From: Actinoplanes sichuanensis
GTDB taxonomy: Bacteria > Actinomycetota > Actinomycetes > Mycobacteriales > Micromonosporaceae
Length of the DNA: 64,000 nucleotides
Assembly: GCF_033097365.1 (NCBI RefSeq)
Contig: NZ_AP028461.1
Coordinates: forward strand, 3,906,001 to 3,970,000
Direction of reading: 5' to 3'
Shown here one piece after another: positions 16,666 to 24,066 of this stretch (positions within the stretch are counted from its first letter, which is position 1; every line of letters starts with the position of its first letter). A program made the translations under genes and the position numbers. The notes under the pieces are model-generated. The model was not told the origin of the DNA. It did no database searches and saw nothing but the letters and a program-made list of their open reading frames with translations.

Positions 16666-18123
16666 GTGGAGCTGCTGCTGAACGTCTCGAAGAACCTGCC
16701 GGGCACCCTCGGTGCGCAGATCCGCAGCCGGATCCGGGACGCCGTCCGAGACGGGAGCCTGCGGGCCGGCACCCCGGTGCCGTCCACTCGTGAGCTGGCC
16801 CGGCAGCTCGGTGTCTCCCGCAAGGTCGTCGTCGACGCGTATGCGCAGCTCACCGCCGAGGGATACCTGGTCACCAGGCAGGGCGCGCAGCCGCGGATCG
16901 CCGCCGGGCCGTTTCCGGACGCCGCCGCGGCGCCTCCGGCGGCCGCCGCCGGCCGGCCGGTGCGGTTCGACTTCCGGCCCGCCCGGCCGGATGTCTCCTC
17001 GTTTCCGCGGGCGGCGTGGGCTCGCTGTCTGCGGGACGCCCTCGCTGAGATCAACATCGACGATCTGGGGTACGGCGACCCGTTCGGCGTCGACGCGATG
17101 CGCGACGGGCTGGCCGACCACCTGGGCCGGGTGCGCGGGGTGGTGGCCGACCGCGACCGGATCGTGGTCACCGGCGGTTACCTGCACGGGCTCGGGCTGA
17201 TCGGCCGGGCCCTCGCTGCCCGGGGCGCACGACGAATCGCCTGCGAGGATCCCGGTGGTACGGACGAGGCGCGGATCGTCGCCCGGTCCGGGCTGGAGGC
17301 GGTCCGCGTACCCGTCGATGATCTCGGTCTGCGGGTTGATCTTCTGGCCGCAGCCGAGGTCGACGCGGTGATCCTGACGCCGGCACACCAGCACCCCACC
17401 GGGGTCGTGCTGGCGCCGGAACGCCGGACCGCGTTGATCGCCCTGCTACGGGCGACCGGGGCGATCGCGATCGAGGACGACTACGACGCCGAGTACCGGT
17501 ACGACCGGCCGGCGGTCGGTGCGCTGCAGGGTCTCGATCCGGCGCATGTGGTGTATGCCGGGACGGTCAGCAAGGTCCTGGCTCCGGCGCTGCGTCTGGG
17601 CTGGATGGTGCTGCCGCCGGCGCTGGTCGAACCGGTGCGCTCCCAGTGTGACCACGGTGGCGCCCGGATCGAGCAGCTCGCGTTCGCGCACTTCCTGCGC
17701 CGGGGTGAGCTGGACCGGCACCTGCGGCGGATGCGTGTCCGGTATCGCCGCCGCCGGGATGCGCTGGTCGCCGCCCTGGCCGAGTCGCTGCCGTCCGGGC
17801 GGGTCTGCGGGATCGCGGCCGGGCTGCACGTCACCGTCGAACTACCGGACCACGTCGACGAGGCGGCGGTGGCCGCCGCCGCCCGGGGCCGGGGCATCGC
17901 GCTGGCCACGATGGGTGACTACGCCTCCGGCGGTGGGCGGCCGCCCACGCTGATCCTCGGCTACTCGCAGATGACCGAGGCCCGGCTGCGGGCCGGGGTA
18001 CGCGAGCTGGCCACGATCGTCCGCCTCACTCCCCCGTCCCGGCCGGTAGCGGGGGGCTTTCCGGGAGCCGGAACAGCGACATCACCAGCAGTACCAGGCC
18101 GCCGAGGATCAGGGCGGTCGTGA
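16666..18123 (+). CDS. MocR/PdxR-type regulator: GntR winged helix fused to aminotransferase fold
   Basis: A 485-residue fusion. The N-terminal GntR winged helix spans about residues 5-75 (IRDAVRDGSLRAGTPVPSTR, VSRKVVVDAYAQL). A class I aminotransferase-like domain follows with the PLP lysine at 303 (YAGTVSKVLAPALRLGW). Members use PLP or an aminated ligand as effector, and regulate vitamin B6, GABA or transporter genes. GTG 16666 is chosen at the start of the conserved helix. The last ~35 residues (Pro/Gly/Ser-rich, after RELATIVRL) are unlike the family end and overlap the convergent neighbour by 98 bp. The likely target is the divergent MFS exporter. Confidence 0.87.
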   Translation: MELLLNVSKNLPGTLGAQIRSRIRDAVRDGSLRAGTPVPSTRELARQLGVSRKVVVDAYAQLTAEGYLVTRQGAQPRIAAGPFPDAAAAPPAAAAGRPVRFDFRPARPDVSSFPRAAWARCLRDALAEINIDDLGYGDPFGVDAMRDGLADHLGRVRGVVADRDRIVVTGGYLHGLGLIGRALAARGARRIACEDPGGTDEARIVARSGLEAVRVPVDDLGLRVDLLAAAEVDAVILTPAHQHPTGVVLAPERRTALIALLRATGAIAIEDDYDAEYRYDRPAVGALQGLDPAHVVYAGTVSKVLAPALRLGWMVLPPALVEPVRSQCDHGGARIEQLAFAHFLRRGELDRHLRRMRVRYRRRRDALVAALAESLPSGRVCGIAAGLHVTVELPDHVDEAAVAAAARGRGIALATMGDYASGGGRPPTLILGYSQMTEARLRAGVRELATIVRLTPPSRPVAGGFPGAGTATSPAVPGRRGSGRS

Positions 18124-19126
18124 TCGCCGGGCGGGCGCGGGTCCAGTCCGCCTCGCCCGCCGACCAGGACGGTGGGTACGGGACCGCGGCGATTCCCGAG
18201 TCCCGGCGGACGTCCTGGGACAAGGCCCGTGCCCGGGCCTCCGGTGCGGTCGGCGGTGGGAGCCACCCGAACTCCTCCTGCTCGGGCTGCGCGTCCTGCC
18301 GTACCCGGGAGGAGGTGTCGGCCGCCCGTAGCAGGGCGTCGACGTCGATGTGCGCCATCGTCTCCTCCGTCCTCGCCCGGCGCTGTTCGGCGACGACCGG
18401 GTCCTCTGTCGGCTGGAGGGGTTCGATCCTGCTCAGGCAGTTGAAGCCGATCAGCGCCAGCGCGATGATCGCGAGTAGTCCGGCCGCGGCGGGGCGGAGC
18501 ATGCCTCGGGTTGTCAGGGCGGCGTTCGCGGCCACGCACAGTGCGGCGATGGCCAGCGAGACCGGCATCAGGACGAGCAGGCGGATCCGCGGATCGGCCG
18601 GGATGTCGTCACCGAGGAACAGTGGTGGGCTGGTCGCGACGTCCACCCCGAGGGCGAGGAAGAACAGGCCGATCAGCGCGCCGGGGAGGTGTCGCCACTT
18701 CAGTAGCCTTTCGACCCGGCCCAGGACCGCGGCGGCCAGTGCGGCGGCGCCGGCGACCACGAGGACCGCCTCGACGACGAGGGCGCTGCCCGGTGTCTTG
18801 AATCGGCTTTCGCCCCAGTCTCCGCCCGCGACCTCGGTCGACCAGCCGAAACCGCCGGTCCGGTGGTCGGCCAGGAAGGCGGCAGCGGTCAGGAGGGCCA
18901 GCCCGGTGAGTGCGGTGTGATGGGTCCATCGGCGCGGCGCCGGAGCCGGGCTGAGGGCGGCAAGGGCGAACAGGGCGGACATCGCGATCGCCCCGCAGTA
19001 CGGCACCAGCCGGTAGTCGAAGAAGACCGCGGCCACCTGCAGGCCCGCGGCCAGCACGAAGGTCAACCTGAGGCACCTCGACACGTCCACCCGACGATGG
19101 TGCCGGTGCGGGGTGCGGTGGGGCAT
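18026..19126 (-). CDS. Multi-pass membrane protein of unknown function
   Basis: About 366 residues with seven or more hydrophobic segments (LTFVLAAGLQVAAVFF, YCGAIAMSALFALAAL, ALVVEAVLVVAGAAALAAAV and others), ending with a membrane helix near the C-terminus (AITTALILGGLVLLVMSLF). A ~100-residue soluble loop (residues ~245-330) precedes the last helix and is rich in Arg, Glu and Ala. No transporter or enzyme signature is visible. The start is uncertain: ATG 19126 or GTG 19090, neither with a good Shine-Dalgarno. It is divergent from the proline-rich protein gene 124 bp away and overlaps the MocR 3' end. Confidence 0.6.
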   Translation of the reverse strand: MPHRTPHRHHRRVDVSRCLRLTFVLAAGLQVAAVFFDYRLVPYCGAIAMSALFALAALSPAPAPRRWTHHTALTGLALLTAAAFLADHRTGGFGWSTEVAGGDWGESRFKTPGSALVVEAVLVVAGAAALAAAVLGRVERLLKWRHLPGALIGLFFLALGVDVATSPPLFLGDDIPADPRIRLLVLMPVSLAIAALCVAANAALTTRGMLRPAAAGLLAIIALALIGFNCLSRIEPLQPTEDPVVAEQRRARTEETMAHIDVDALLRAADTSSRVRQDAQPEQEEFGWLPPPTAPEARARALSQDVRRDSGIAAVPYPPSWSAGEADWTRARPAITTALILGGLVLLVMSLFRLPESPPLPAGTGE

Positions 19127-19250
19127 CGGGTGCGGAGCCGACCGCCTCCACAAAACGGACGAATCGGTGAGACCTCCGGTCGGGTGGATTGGCACCCTTG
19201 CGTTGCGGCCCGGGCCGGTAGGGTGGGCGCGAGAGCGGGGAGGCCCAAGG

Positions 19251-19814
19251 ATGGAGTGGGAGATCGCCGTCGTGGCGGCGCAGTCCGACAGCGTGGCGTA
19301 CAACCTCGGTGCCGCGGTCGGCCGGATCCTGTGTTGCCTGATCCTCGTCGGTGGGATCGTCGCGATCGTCATGCGAGTGGTGCGTGGGCGTTCGGCGACC
19401 AAGGGCTTCCAGCAGCCGCCATATCCGCCGCCGGGTTATCCGCCGACCCCTGGGCAGCAGGGTTTCCATCCCCCGCCGGGGAGCCCACCACCGGGTTACC
19501 AGCAACCGCCGCCGGGCTACCCGTCGCCCGGATACCCTCCCCCGCCCGGATACTCGCCCCCGCCCGGTCATGAGCAGCCGCCATCCGGATACCCGCCGCC
19601 CGGATACCCGCCCTCGCCGGGCAATCAGCAACCGCCGACCGGATACCCGACGCCTGGCAATCAGCAACCGCCGCCTGGATACCCGCCGCCGCCGGGGCAG
19701 CAGCCGCCTCCGCCCGGCTATCCGCCTCAGCCGTACTCGCCGCCGCCCGGCGAATATCCACCGCCCGGCGAGTACCCGCCGCCGACGGATCCGCCCTACC
19801 CGCCGCGGCCCTGA
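19251..19814 (+). CDS. Membrane-anchored proline-rich (PPGYPPP) repeat protein
   Basis: A 187-residue protein. A hydrophobic helix lies at about residues 25-43 (ILCCLILVGGIVAIVMRVV), followed by ~130 residues of low-complexity tail built from PPGYPPP-, PGNQQPP- and PPPGEYPP-type units. Such tails are disordered and often mediate polyvalent binding near the membrane. No catalytic domain is present. ATG 19251 follows a GGGGAGG sequence. The tail is followed directly by a 15-bp tandem DNA repeat that would continue a Pro/Ser/Gln pattern, except that each unit contains TGA in this frame. This suggests that repeat expansion and truncation have shaped the end of the gene. Confidence 0.65.
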   Translation: MEWEIAVVAAQSDSVAYNLGAAVGRILCCLILVGGIVAIVMRVVRGRSATKGFQQPPYPPPGYPPTPGQQGFHPPPGSPPPGYQQPPPGYPSPGYPPPPGYSPPPGHEQPPSGYPPPGYPPSPGNQQPPTGYPTPGNQQPPPGYPPPPGQQPPPPGYPPQPYSPPPGEYPPPGEYPPPTDPPYPPRP

Positions 19815-19942
19815 CCGTCGCAGCCCTGACCGCCGCAGCCCTACCCACCGCGGCCCTGACCGTCGCAGCCCTGACCGTCGCAGCCCTGACCGTCGCAGCC
19901 CTGACCGTCGCAGCCCTGACCGTCGCAGCCCTGACCGCCACA
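19808..19942. repeat. 15-bp tandem repeat, nine units (GCCCTGACCGTCGCA)
   Basis: Nine consecutive 15-mers from 19808 to 19942, six or more nearly identical to GCCCTGACCGTCGCA, with a decayed tenth copy after. The array begins at the stop codon of the proline-rich gene. In that gene's frame each unit reads P-stop-P-S-Q, so the amplified unit includes the TGA. The minus strand is open in all frames across it, which produces long spurious reading frames. Confidence 0.85.
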
Positions 19943-20045
19943 GTCCTGAGAGCATGCAGATGTCCCGAAGGTCGCATCCCGTTCGAGGGCCCTCGCGCCA
20001 GCGCGGCCGCAACGGACCGCCGTCCAGGTCAGGACGCGGGCACGA

Positions 20046-20483
20046 TCAGATCGCCGGCAGGGTTGCGACATCCCCGTAGAAGCGGCTGATCTTCTGGACG
20101 GCGGCTTCGAAGGCGTCGAGTTCCATCGGCTTGGTGACGAACGCGTTGGCGTGCCCGGCGTAGCTGGCCACGATGTCCGGAACCGCGTCGGACGTGGTCA
20201 GCACGACCACCGGGATCGCGGTCAGAGCCTCGTCGCTCCGGATGTGGGCGAGCACCTCACGGCCGCCCATTCGCGGCATGTTCAGATCGAGCAGGATGAG
20301 GTCCGGCCGTGCCGCCTCGGCGAATTCGCCCTCTCGACGCAGATATTCCAGGGCCTGCCCGCCGTCGATCACCCGATGGACGACGGGTGGGATCGAGGCT
20401 TCCTGGAGCGCTTCCTCGATCATCATCGCGTCCGCGTCGTCGTCATCGACGATCAGGACGTCAAGAGCTCGCATACTGGTCAC
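20046..20483 (-). CDS. Single-domain response regulator (Rcp1-like receiver)
   Basis: A 145-residue stand-alone receiver domain. The acidic pocket is VDDDDAD (residues 12-18), the phospho-acceptor is D66 in LILLDLNMP, the switch Thr is 96/97 in VVVLTTSD and the conserved Lys is 118 in FVTKPM. There is no output domain. The long helix after the first strand and the RREGEFAEAARPDLIL block resemble Rcp1/CheY-like partners of hybrid or phytochrome-like kinases. The GTG start at 20483 has AGTGAG-like Shine-Dalgarno sequence; a second start (ATG) is 3 codons in. No histidine kinase is within the window. Confidence 0.88.
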   Translation of the reverse strand: MTSMRALDVLIVDDDDADAMMIEEALQEASIPPVVHRVIDGGQALEYLRREGEFAEAARPDLILLDLNMPRMGGREVLAHIRSDEALTAIPVVVLTTSDAVPDIVASYAGHANAFVTKPMELDAFEAAVQKISRFYGDVATLPAI

Positions 20484-20649
20484 AATCGCTCACTTTCCGT
20501 AAGAATCCACACGAACGTGAACGCTTGCAGTGGTGCAAACAATAGCGGCATGCCGGCGATCCGGATATCCCGGCGCCGGCATGCCGCGAAATTCCGCCCG
20601 CCCGTCCATCCGACGGGCGGGCGGCGAGGTGTCACATCCCAGCACAGAG

Positions 20650-20909
20650 GCCGGTGTCAGGCCGCCGAGCAGAAGCCATTGGCAGAGCGCCGCAGCAAAG
20701 GCCAGCGGCGGGCCGTCCGAGCGGAAGCCGCTGGCAAACGGCGTGGCGGCGACTGGCGACAGCCCGCCCCCAGCGGAAACCACTGGCAGAACGCCGTAGC
20801 GAAGACCGGCGACAGCCCACCCGAGCGGAAACCACCGGCAGAACAACATAGCGAAGACCGGCGACAGCCCACCCGAGCGGAAACCACCGGCAGAACGCCG
20901 CGGCGGAAG
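20650..20909. repeat. 52-bp tandem repeat, five units
   Basis: The core GCGGAA(A/G)CC recurs with starts at 20669 (as GCAGAAGCC), 20721, 20773, 20825 and 20877, always exactly 52 bp apart. Consensus pieces are ACAGCCCACCCGAGCGG, AAACCACCGGCAGAACGCCG and TAGCGAAGACCGGCG. Copies four and five are nearly identical; copies one and two have drifted. The unit is not a multiple of three, so the array is non-coding. It lies between the STAS gene (upstream) and the response regulator gene (downstream) on the minus strand. There are no unique spacers, so it is not a CRISPR array. Confidence 0.85.
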
Positions 20910-20916
20910 GTCGGAG

Positions 20917-21291
20917 TCAGTCCGCCAGGGCGAAGGTCATCGCCTGCGGCACGGTGTCGAACGTCGGGAAGACCGTCTCCAGCCGGGCTGCCTGCAGCAC
21001 CGACCGGAAGAACGGTGGCGTGGCGGCCAGCAGCAGGTCCCCGGACTGCCGGCGAGCAGCTTCACGGGCGGCGATCAGCACGCCGAGCCCGACCGAGTCG
21101 ACGGCCGCGACCCGCCGGAGGTCCACGATGATCCACGGATGCTCCACGAGCGCCTGCCCCAGCGCCGTTCGGAGTTGGCCCGCCGCGGCGAGGTCGACGT
21201 CCCCGACGATCCGGACGACCGATGCGCCGGCCAGCGTGCGAACCACGATCTGGGCTACTTCGTGCTCGTCTATGAGTGGGACGACCCCCAT
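20917..21291 (-). CDS. STAS-domain anti-sigma factor antagonist
   Basis: A 124-residue STAS protein of the SpoIIAA/RsbV type. The typical fold pattern is visible (VVRIVGDVDLAAAGQLRTAL, IIVDLRRVAAVDSVGLGVLI), with the phosphorylatable Ser66 in AVDSVGLG. When unphosphorylated, such proteins bind an anti-sigma kinase (RsbW/SpoIIAB) and free its sigma factor. ATG 21291 has GAGGAG 5 bp upstream; a GTG two codons earlier would overlap that Shine-Dalgarno. No anti-sigma kinase is in the window. The nearby receiver protein on the same strand hints at a shared signalling locus, separated by the 52-bp repeat array. Confidence 0.87.
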   Translation of the reverse strand: MGVVPLIDEHEVAQIVVRTLAGASVVRIVGDVDLAAAGQLRTALGQALVEHPWIIVDLRRVAAVDSVGLGVLIAAREAARRQSGDLLLAATPPFFRSVLQAARLETVFPTFDTVPQAMTFALAD

Positions 21292-21612
21292 GATCACTCC
21301 TCACCACGTTTTCGCAATTCCGCCGGTTTCCACCTTTCCCCGAGGGGACTGCGATACTCCCCCGATCACATGACAGTTACATGACGATTCCGTCCACATC
21401 GTCGCCGGCACGGCTGCCCTATCTCGACGGTCCCGGCGATGTCTGCCCGTGCTCGACCAGGTGGATCTCCGCGCCGTTTCGCGGCGGGCGGCGTCGTTCC
21501 GATGACGAGGGTCCGACGTGCGGCGTCAGAACTTCGGCCGCACCGGGTCCGGGAGCGTCAGCGTCGTCTCGATGATCGTCACGGGCGGCACCGTACCAAC
21601 GAATCGTTCTGC
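21292..21612. other. Intergenic region, nothing supportable
   Basis: About 320 bp upstream of the STAS gene and downstream of the VOC gene. It is less GC-rich near 21300-21390 (promoter-like for the STAS gene). A 64-codon open frame at 21381 has no convincing start context or recognisable product, and I left it out. Confidence 0.4.
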
Positions 21613-21990
21613 TCAGGATGTCGTCGCCGGGGTGAACAGGTTGATCAGGGTGCCGTCGGGATCGCGGAACAGTAGGGAGCGGTTTCCCCACGGCATCGTC
21701 GTCGGTGGCTGGACCGGCTCGCCGATGGTGTCGCGCAGCCGCGCGAATTCGGCGTCGACGTCGTCGACCCGGAATTCGACGATGGCCGTGCGGTTGCTCG
21801 CCGGTTCGGCCGAGCCCTCGCCGAAGAGCCGGACCGTGGCGGCCCCGCCGATCGCGAGGGTGGCGCCGGGGAGCACGATCTCGCTGAAGTCGGGGGTGTG
21901 GCGTCGGGCGGGCCGCCCGGTGACGATCTCGTAGAAGTCGGTGAGGCGGGCGACGTCGCCGGTGATGACCCGGACCGAGGCGAACTGCAC
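21613..21990 (-). CDS. VOC family protein (glyoxalase/bleomycin-resistance fold)
   Basis: A 125-residue vicinal-oxygen-chelate protein with two beta-alpha-beta-beta-beta modules. The first begins VQFASVRVITGDVARLTDFYE, and the second contains IVEFRVDDVDAEFARL and ends in the family tail SLLFRDPDGTLINLF. Metal-ligand positions at the start (often H or Q/F) and in the last strand (often E) are only partly conserved, so it may bind a ligand without catalysis. GTG 21990 has AAGGAG seven bases upstream. It is divergent from a WYL regulator with an inverted repeat in the gap, a common pairing. Confidence 0.87.
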   Translation of the reverse strand: MQFASVRVITGDVARLTDFYEIVTGRPARRHTPDFSEIVLPGATLAIGGAATVRLFGEGSAEPASNRTAIVEFRVDDVDAEFARLRDTIGEPVQPPTTMPWGNRSLLFRDPDGTLINLFTPATTS

Positions 21991-22029
21991 GATGTTGCTC
22001 CTTCGTGAGGTGGTTGCCGGGCGAACGTT

Positions 22030-22061
22030 AAACCGGATACCGGACAGGATCCGCCCGGTTT
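22030..22061. promoter_or_regulatory. Inverted repeat AAACCGG-N18-CCGGTTT, candidate operator
   Basis: AAACCGG (22030-22036) and CCGGTTT (22055-22061) face each other in the 81-bp gap between the divergent VOC and WYL-regulator genes, with a nested CGGAT/ATCCG pair inside. A binding site for the WYL regulator is a reasonable inference. Confidence 0.45.
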
Positions 22062-22071
22062 TCGGGAGAGG

Positions 22072-23079
22072 ATGACGTTCGTGACCCGGCCGACCGCGCG
22101 CGTACTCGCTCTGCTCGAGATCCTGCAGACCGGTGGCACGCATCGTGTCGACGACCTGGCCGGGCGGCTCGGCGTCGATGAGCGGACCGTGCGCCGCTAT
22201 GCCGGGCATCTGGTCGACCTGGAGGTTCCGGTCGAGTCGATCCGCGGGCGCCACGGCGGCTACCGGTTGGCGCCCGGTTTTCGGCTGCCGCCGTTGATGT
22301 TCACCGACGACGAGGCGTTGGCGGTTCTGCTGGGGTTGGAGGCCGGTCCGGTCGCGATGCCGGGCGGCGCCGCCGAGGCGGCGGCCGCCAAGATCCGTCG
22401 GGTGTTGCCGAGAACGCTTGCGGCCCGCCTCGCCGCACTGTTCGCGTCGACGGAATTCACCGCGGCGGTACGGCCACAGCCGGCCCCGGAGACCGCGGTG
22501 TTGTTGCGGCTGGCCGAGGCGACACGTGCACGGCATCCGACCGTGATCGGCTACACCGACCGTTCCGGGCGCAGTACCGAGCGCACCCTGCACCCGTACG
22601 GGATCGTCGCCCACTCCGGTCGCTGGTATGTGACGGGGTGGGACTCGGTCTCCGGCGAGTCGCGGACGTTCCGGTTGGACCGGATCCGGTGGATCCGGCG
22701 GCTGGACGGCACGTTCCCGGTGCCCGACGGCTTCCGTCCGGCCGACGCGGTGCTGACCGGTCTGGCCGGCACACCGTGGCGGTACGAGGTGGAGGTCGCG
22801 GTGCAGGGCTCGGTCGAGGAGGTCCGCCCGCTCCTGCCGGCGGGCCTGGCGACGGTGGACGACGACGAGACCGCGGGTTGGGCCCTGGTCCGGCTCCGCG
22901 CCGAGCGACTGGACTGGCTGCCGCCGGTGCTGGCCGGTCTGGCCCGTCCGTTCGTCATCCGTCGGCCCGCCGAGCTGCGCGAGATCGTGCGCGCGTGGGC
23001 TGATCGCGTGGCCGGATACGCGAGCGAGGGCGGCCCACCGTGCCGGGGATCGGACCCGCCGGGCAGAGTGGACGCATGA
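22072..23079 (+). CDS. YafY-type regulator: HTH_11 plus WYL domain
   Basis: A 335-residue DNA-binding regulator. The N-terminal winged helix (ARVLALLEILQTGGTHRVDD, VDERTVRRYAGHL, RGRHGGYRL) is followed by the WYL ligand domain. The motif appears as GRWYVTGWDSVSGESRTFRL, the usual position of W-Y-L. Then comes the WCX extension (VRPLLPAG.. RLDWLPPVL). WYL proteins sense ligands, sometimes single-stranded DNA, and repress nearby genes. The start at 22072 gives MTFVTRPTARVLAL; GTG 22081 is possible. Its stop overlaps the ATG of the DUF309 gene (ATGA). The likely target is the divergent VOC gene. Confidence 0.87.
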   Translation: MTFVTRPTARVLALLEILQTGGTHRVDDLAGRLGVDERTVRRYAGHLVDLEVPVESIRGRHGGYRLAPGFRLPPLMFTDDEALAVLLGLEAGPVAMPGGAAEAAAAKIRRVLPRTLAARLAALFASTEFTAAVRPQPAPETAVLLRLAEATRARHPTVIGYTDRSGRSTERTLHPYGIVAHSGRWYVTGWDSVSGESRTFRLDRIRWIRRLDGTFPVPDGFRPADAVLTGLAGTPWRYEVEVAVQGSVEEVRPLLPAGLATVDDDETAGWALVRLRAERLDWLPPVLAGLARPFVIRRPAELREIVRAWADRVAGYASEGGPPCRGSDPPGRVDA

Positions 23080-23564
23080 ACGAAGGAGACGGCCGGGATC
23101 GTGACGCCGCCGGCAGGCCGCGTAACTCGCGCCCGCGTGATGCTCTCGGTCGGCCGTTGCCGCCGGGTGCGCCGGGTGTGCCGACGATGCCCGACGACCT
23201 GGATCTGCCGCCCGCCGAGGCGCTGGCTCTGGCGCAGCAGCTGTTGGACGACGGGATGCCGTTTCACGCGCACGAGGTTCTGGAGGCCGCGTGGAAGGCG
23301 GCCCCTGATGAGGAGCGGGAGCTGTGGCGTGGGCTGGCCCAGCTCGCGGTGGGTCTCACCCACGCTCGGCGCGGGAACCGGACGGGTGCGGCGCGGCTGC
23401 TGTCGCGGGCGGCGGAGCGGATCGGTGGGTACGAGCAGTCCGCCCCACACGGGATCGCCGCGGCCGAGTTGGGTGCCTGGGCCCGCGCGGCGGCCACCGG
23501 TTTCGGCGAGCGCGCCGCCGGTGACGAGCCTCCGATGCCGGGGTTGACGGCTATCCGCCGGTGA
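23076..23564 (+). CDS. DUF309 domain protein
   Basis: A 162-residue protein. The family signature is clear: FHAHEVLEAAWKAAP, then ERELWRGLAQLAVGLTHARRGN. DUF309 is an all-helical domain of unknown biochemical role, wherein H-E-x2-E-x3-W sits on one helix and R-G-L/x-Q-x-A on the next. The first 45 residues are charged and Pro-rich, probably disordered. The ATG at 23076 overlaps the stop of the WYL regulator by 4 bp, so the two are co-expressed. It converges on the MarR gene with a 14-bp overlap. Confidence 0.87.
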   Translation: MNEGDGRDRDAAGRPRNSRPRDALGRPLPPGAPGVPTMPDDLDLPPAEALALAQQLLDDGMPFHAHEVLEAAWKAAPDEERELWRGLAQLAVGLTHARRGNRTGAARLLSRAAERIGGYEQSAPHGIAAAELGAWARAAATGFGERAAGDEPPMPGLTAIRR

Positions 23565-23973
23565 GGAGTGGCTGGAGCAGGGTGAGCAGCTGACTTCGCT
23601 GTGGCGGGGTCAGCCGGTCGAGGTCCGGGATGAGGGCGGCGCGTGCTTCGCCGTACAGCCGCCGGGTCAGGTCTTGGCCGGTCGGGGTCAGCAGGACGTC
23701 GACGGCGCGGCCGTCGGTCTGGTTCTTGGCGCGGGCCAGGAGGCCGCGCCGTTCGGCGCGGTCGATGAGGCCGGACATCGTGGATTTGTCGAGGCCGAGG
23801 TAGGCGGCCAGGTCGGTGACGCGCAGACGTCGGTCGCGCAGGATGCCGAAGACCCGTAGTTGGGTGAGTGACAGGTCGTTCTCGGCGCCGATGCGGGTCA
23901 GTAGGCCGGTCACCTGGAAGGTGCAGCGGACGAGGGCGTCGATGAGTTCGTCCACGGGGTCGTCAGCGGTCAT
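23551..23973 (-). CDS. MarR family transcriptional regulator
   Basis: A 140-residue winged-helix regulator. The DNA-binding segment is LRVTDLAAYLGLDKSTMSGLIDRAERRGLL, and the wing is RAKNQTDGRAVDVLLTPTG, typical of MarR. It should act as a dimeric repressor relieved by small phenolics, quinones or oxidation. ATG 23973 has an AGGA 7-8 bases upstream; ATG 23994 would place the start inside the operator-like palindrome, so the downstream start is preferred. It is divergent from a quinone-oxidoreductase-like gene with two matching operators between them. Confidence 0.87.
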   Translation of the reverse strand: MTADDPVDELIDALVRCTFQVTGLLTRIGAENDLSLTQLRVFGILRDRRLRVTDLAAYLGLDKSTMSGLIDRAERRGLLARAKNQTDGRAVDVLLTPTGQDLTRRLYGEARAALIPDLDRLTPPQRSQLLTLLQPLLTGG

Positions 23974-23995
23974 GTTCGCGATCCTAGTTGACATG

Positions 23996-24042
23996 GTTGG
24001 GATTACGAACCATTCTGGAGGCAGGTAGTTGGTAATACAAAC
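23996..24042. promoter_or_regulatory. Paired MarR-type operators GTTnGnAnTnCnAAC
   Basis: Two 15-bp pseudo-palindromes of the same pattern lie in the 93-bp MarR/oxidoreductase gap: GTTGGGATTACGAAC at 23996-24010 and GTTGGTAATACAAAC at 24028-24042. Their starts are 32 bp apart, about three helical turns. The first is embedded in a larger perfect repeat, ATGGTT-N9-AACCAT (23993-24013). Direct repression of both genes by the MarR protein is inferred. Confidence 0.65.
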
Positions 24043-24066
24043 AATCTCGCCCTTTGGAGGTCGACC

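Noticed and set aside
18609..20012. Minus-strand open frame with LRRSG repeats, and plus-strand DRRSP repeats, over the 15-bp array
   Set aside because: A 15-bp repeat without stops in those frames automatically gives long pentapeptide ORFs; there is no start signal or domain.
20650..20909. CRISPR array
   Set aside because: The 52-bp units follow each other without unique spacers and no cas genes are nearby; it is a plain tandem repeat.
21381..21575. 64-codon ORF between the STAS and VOC genes
   Set aside because: No Shine-Dalgarno, no recognisable family and low-complexity C-terminus; more likely non-coding.
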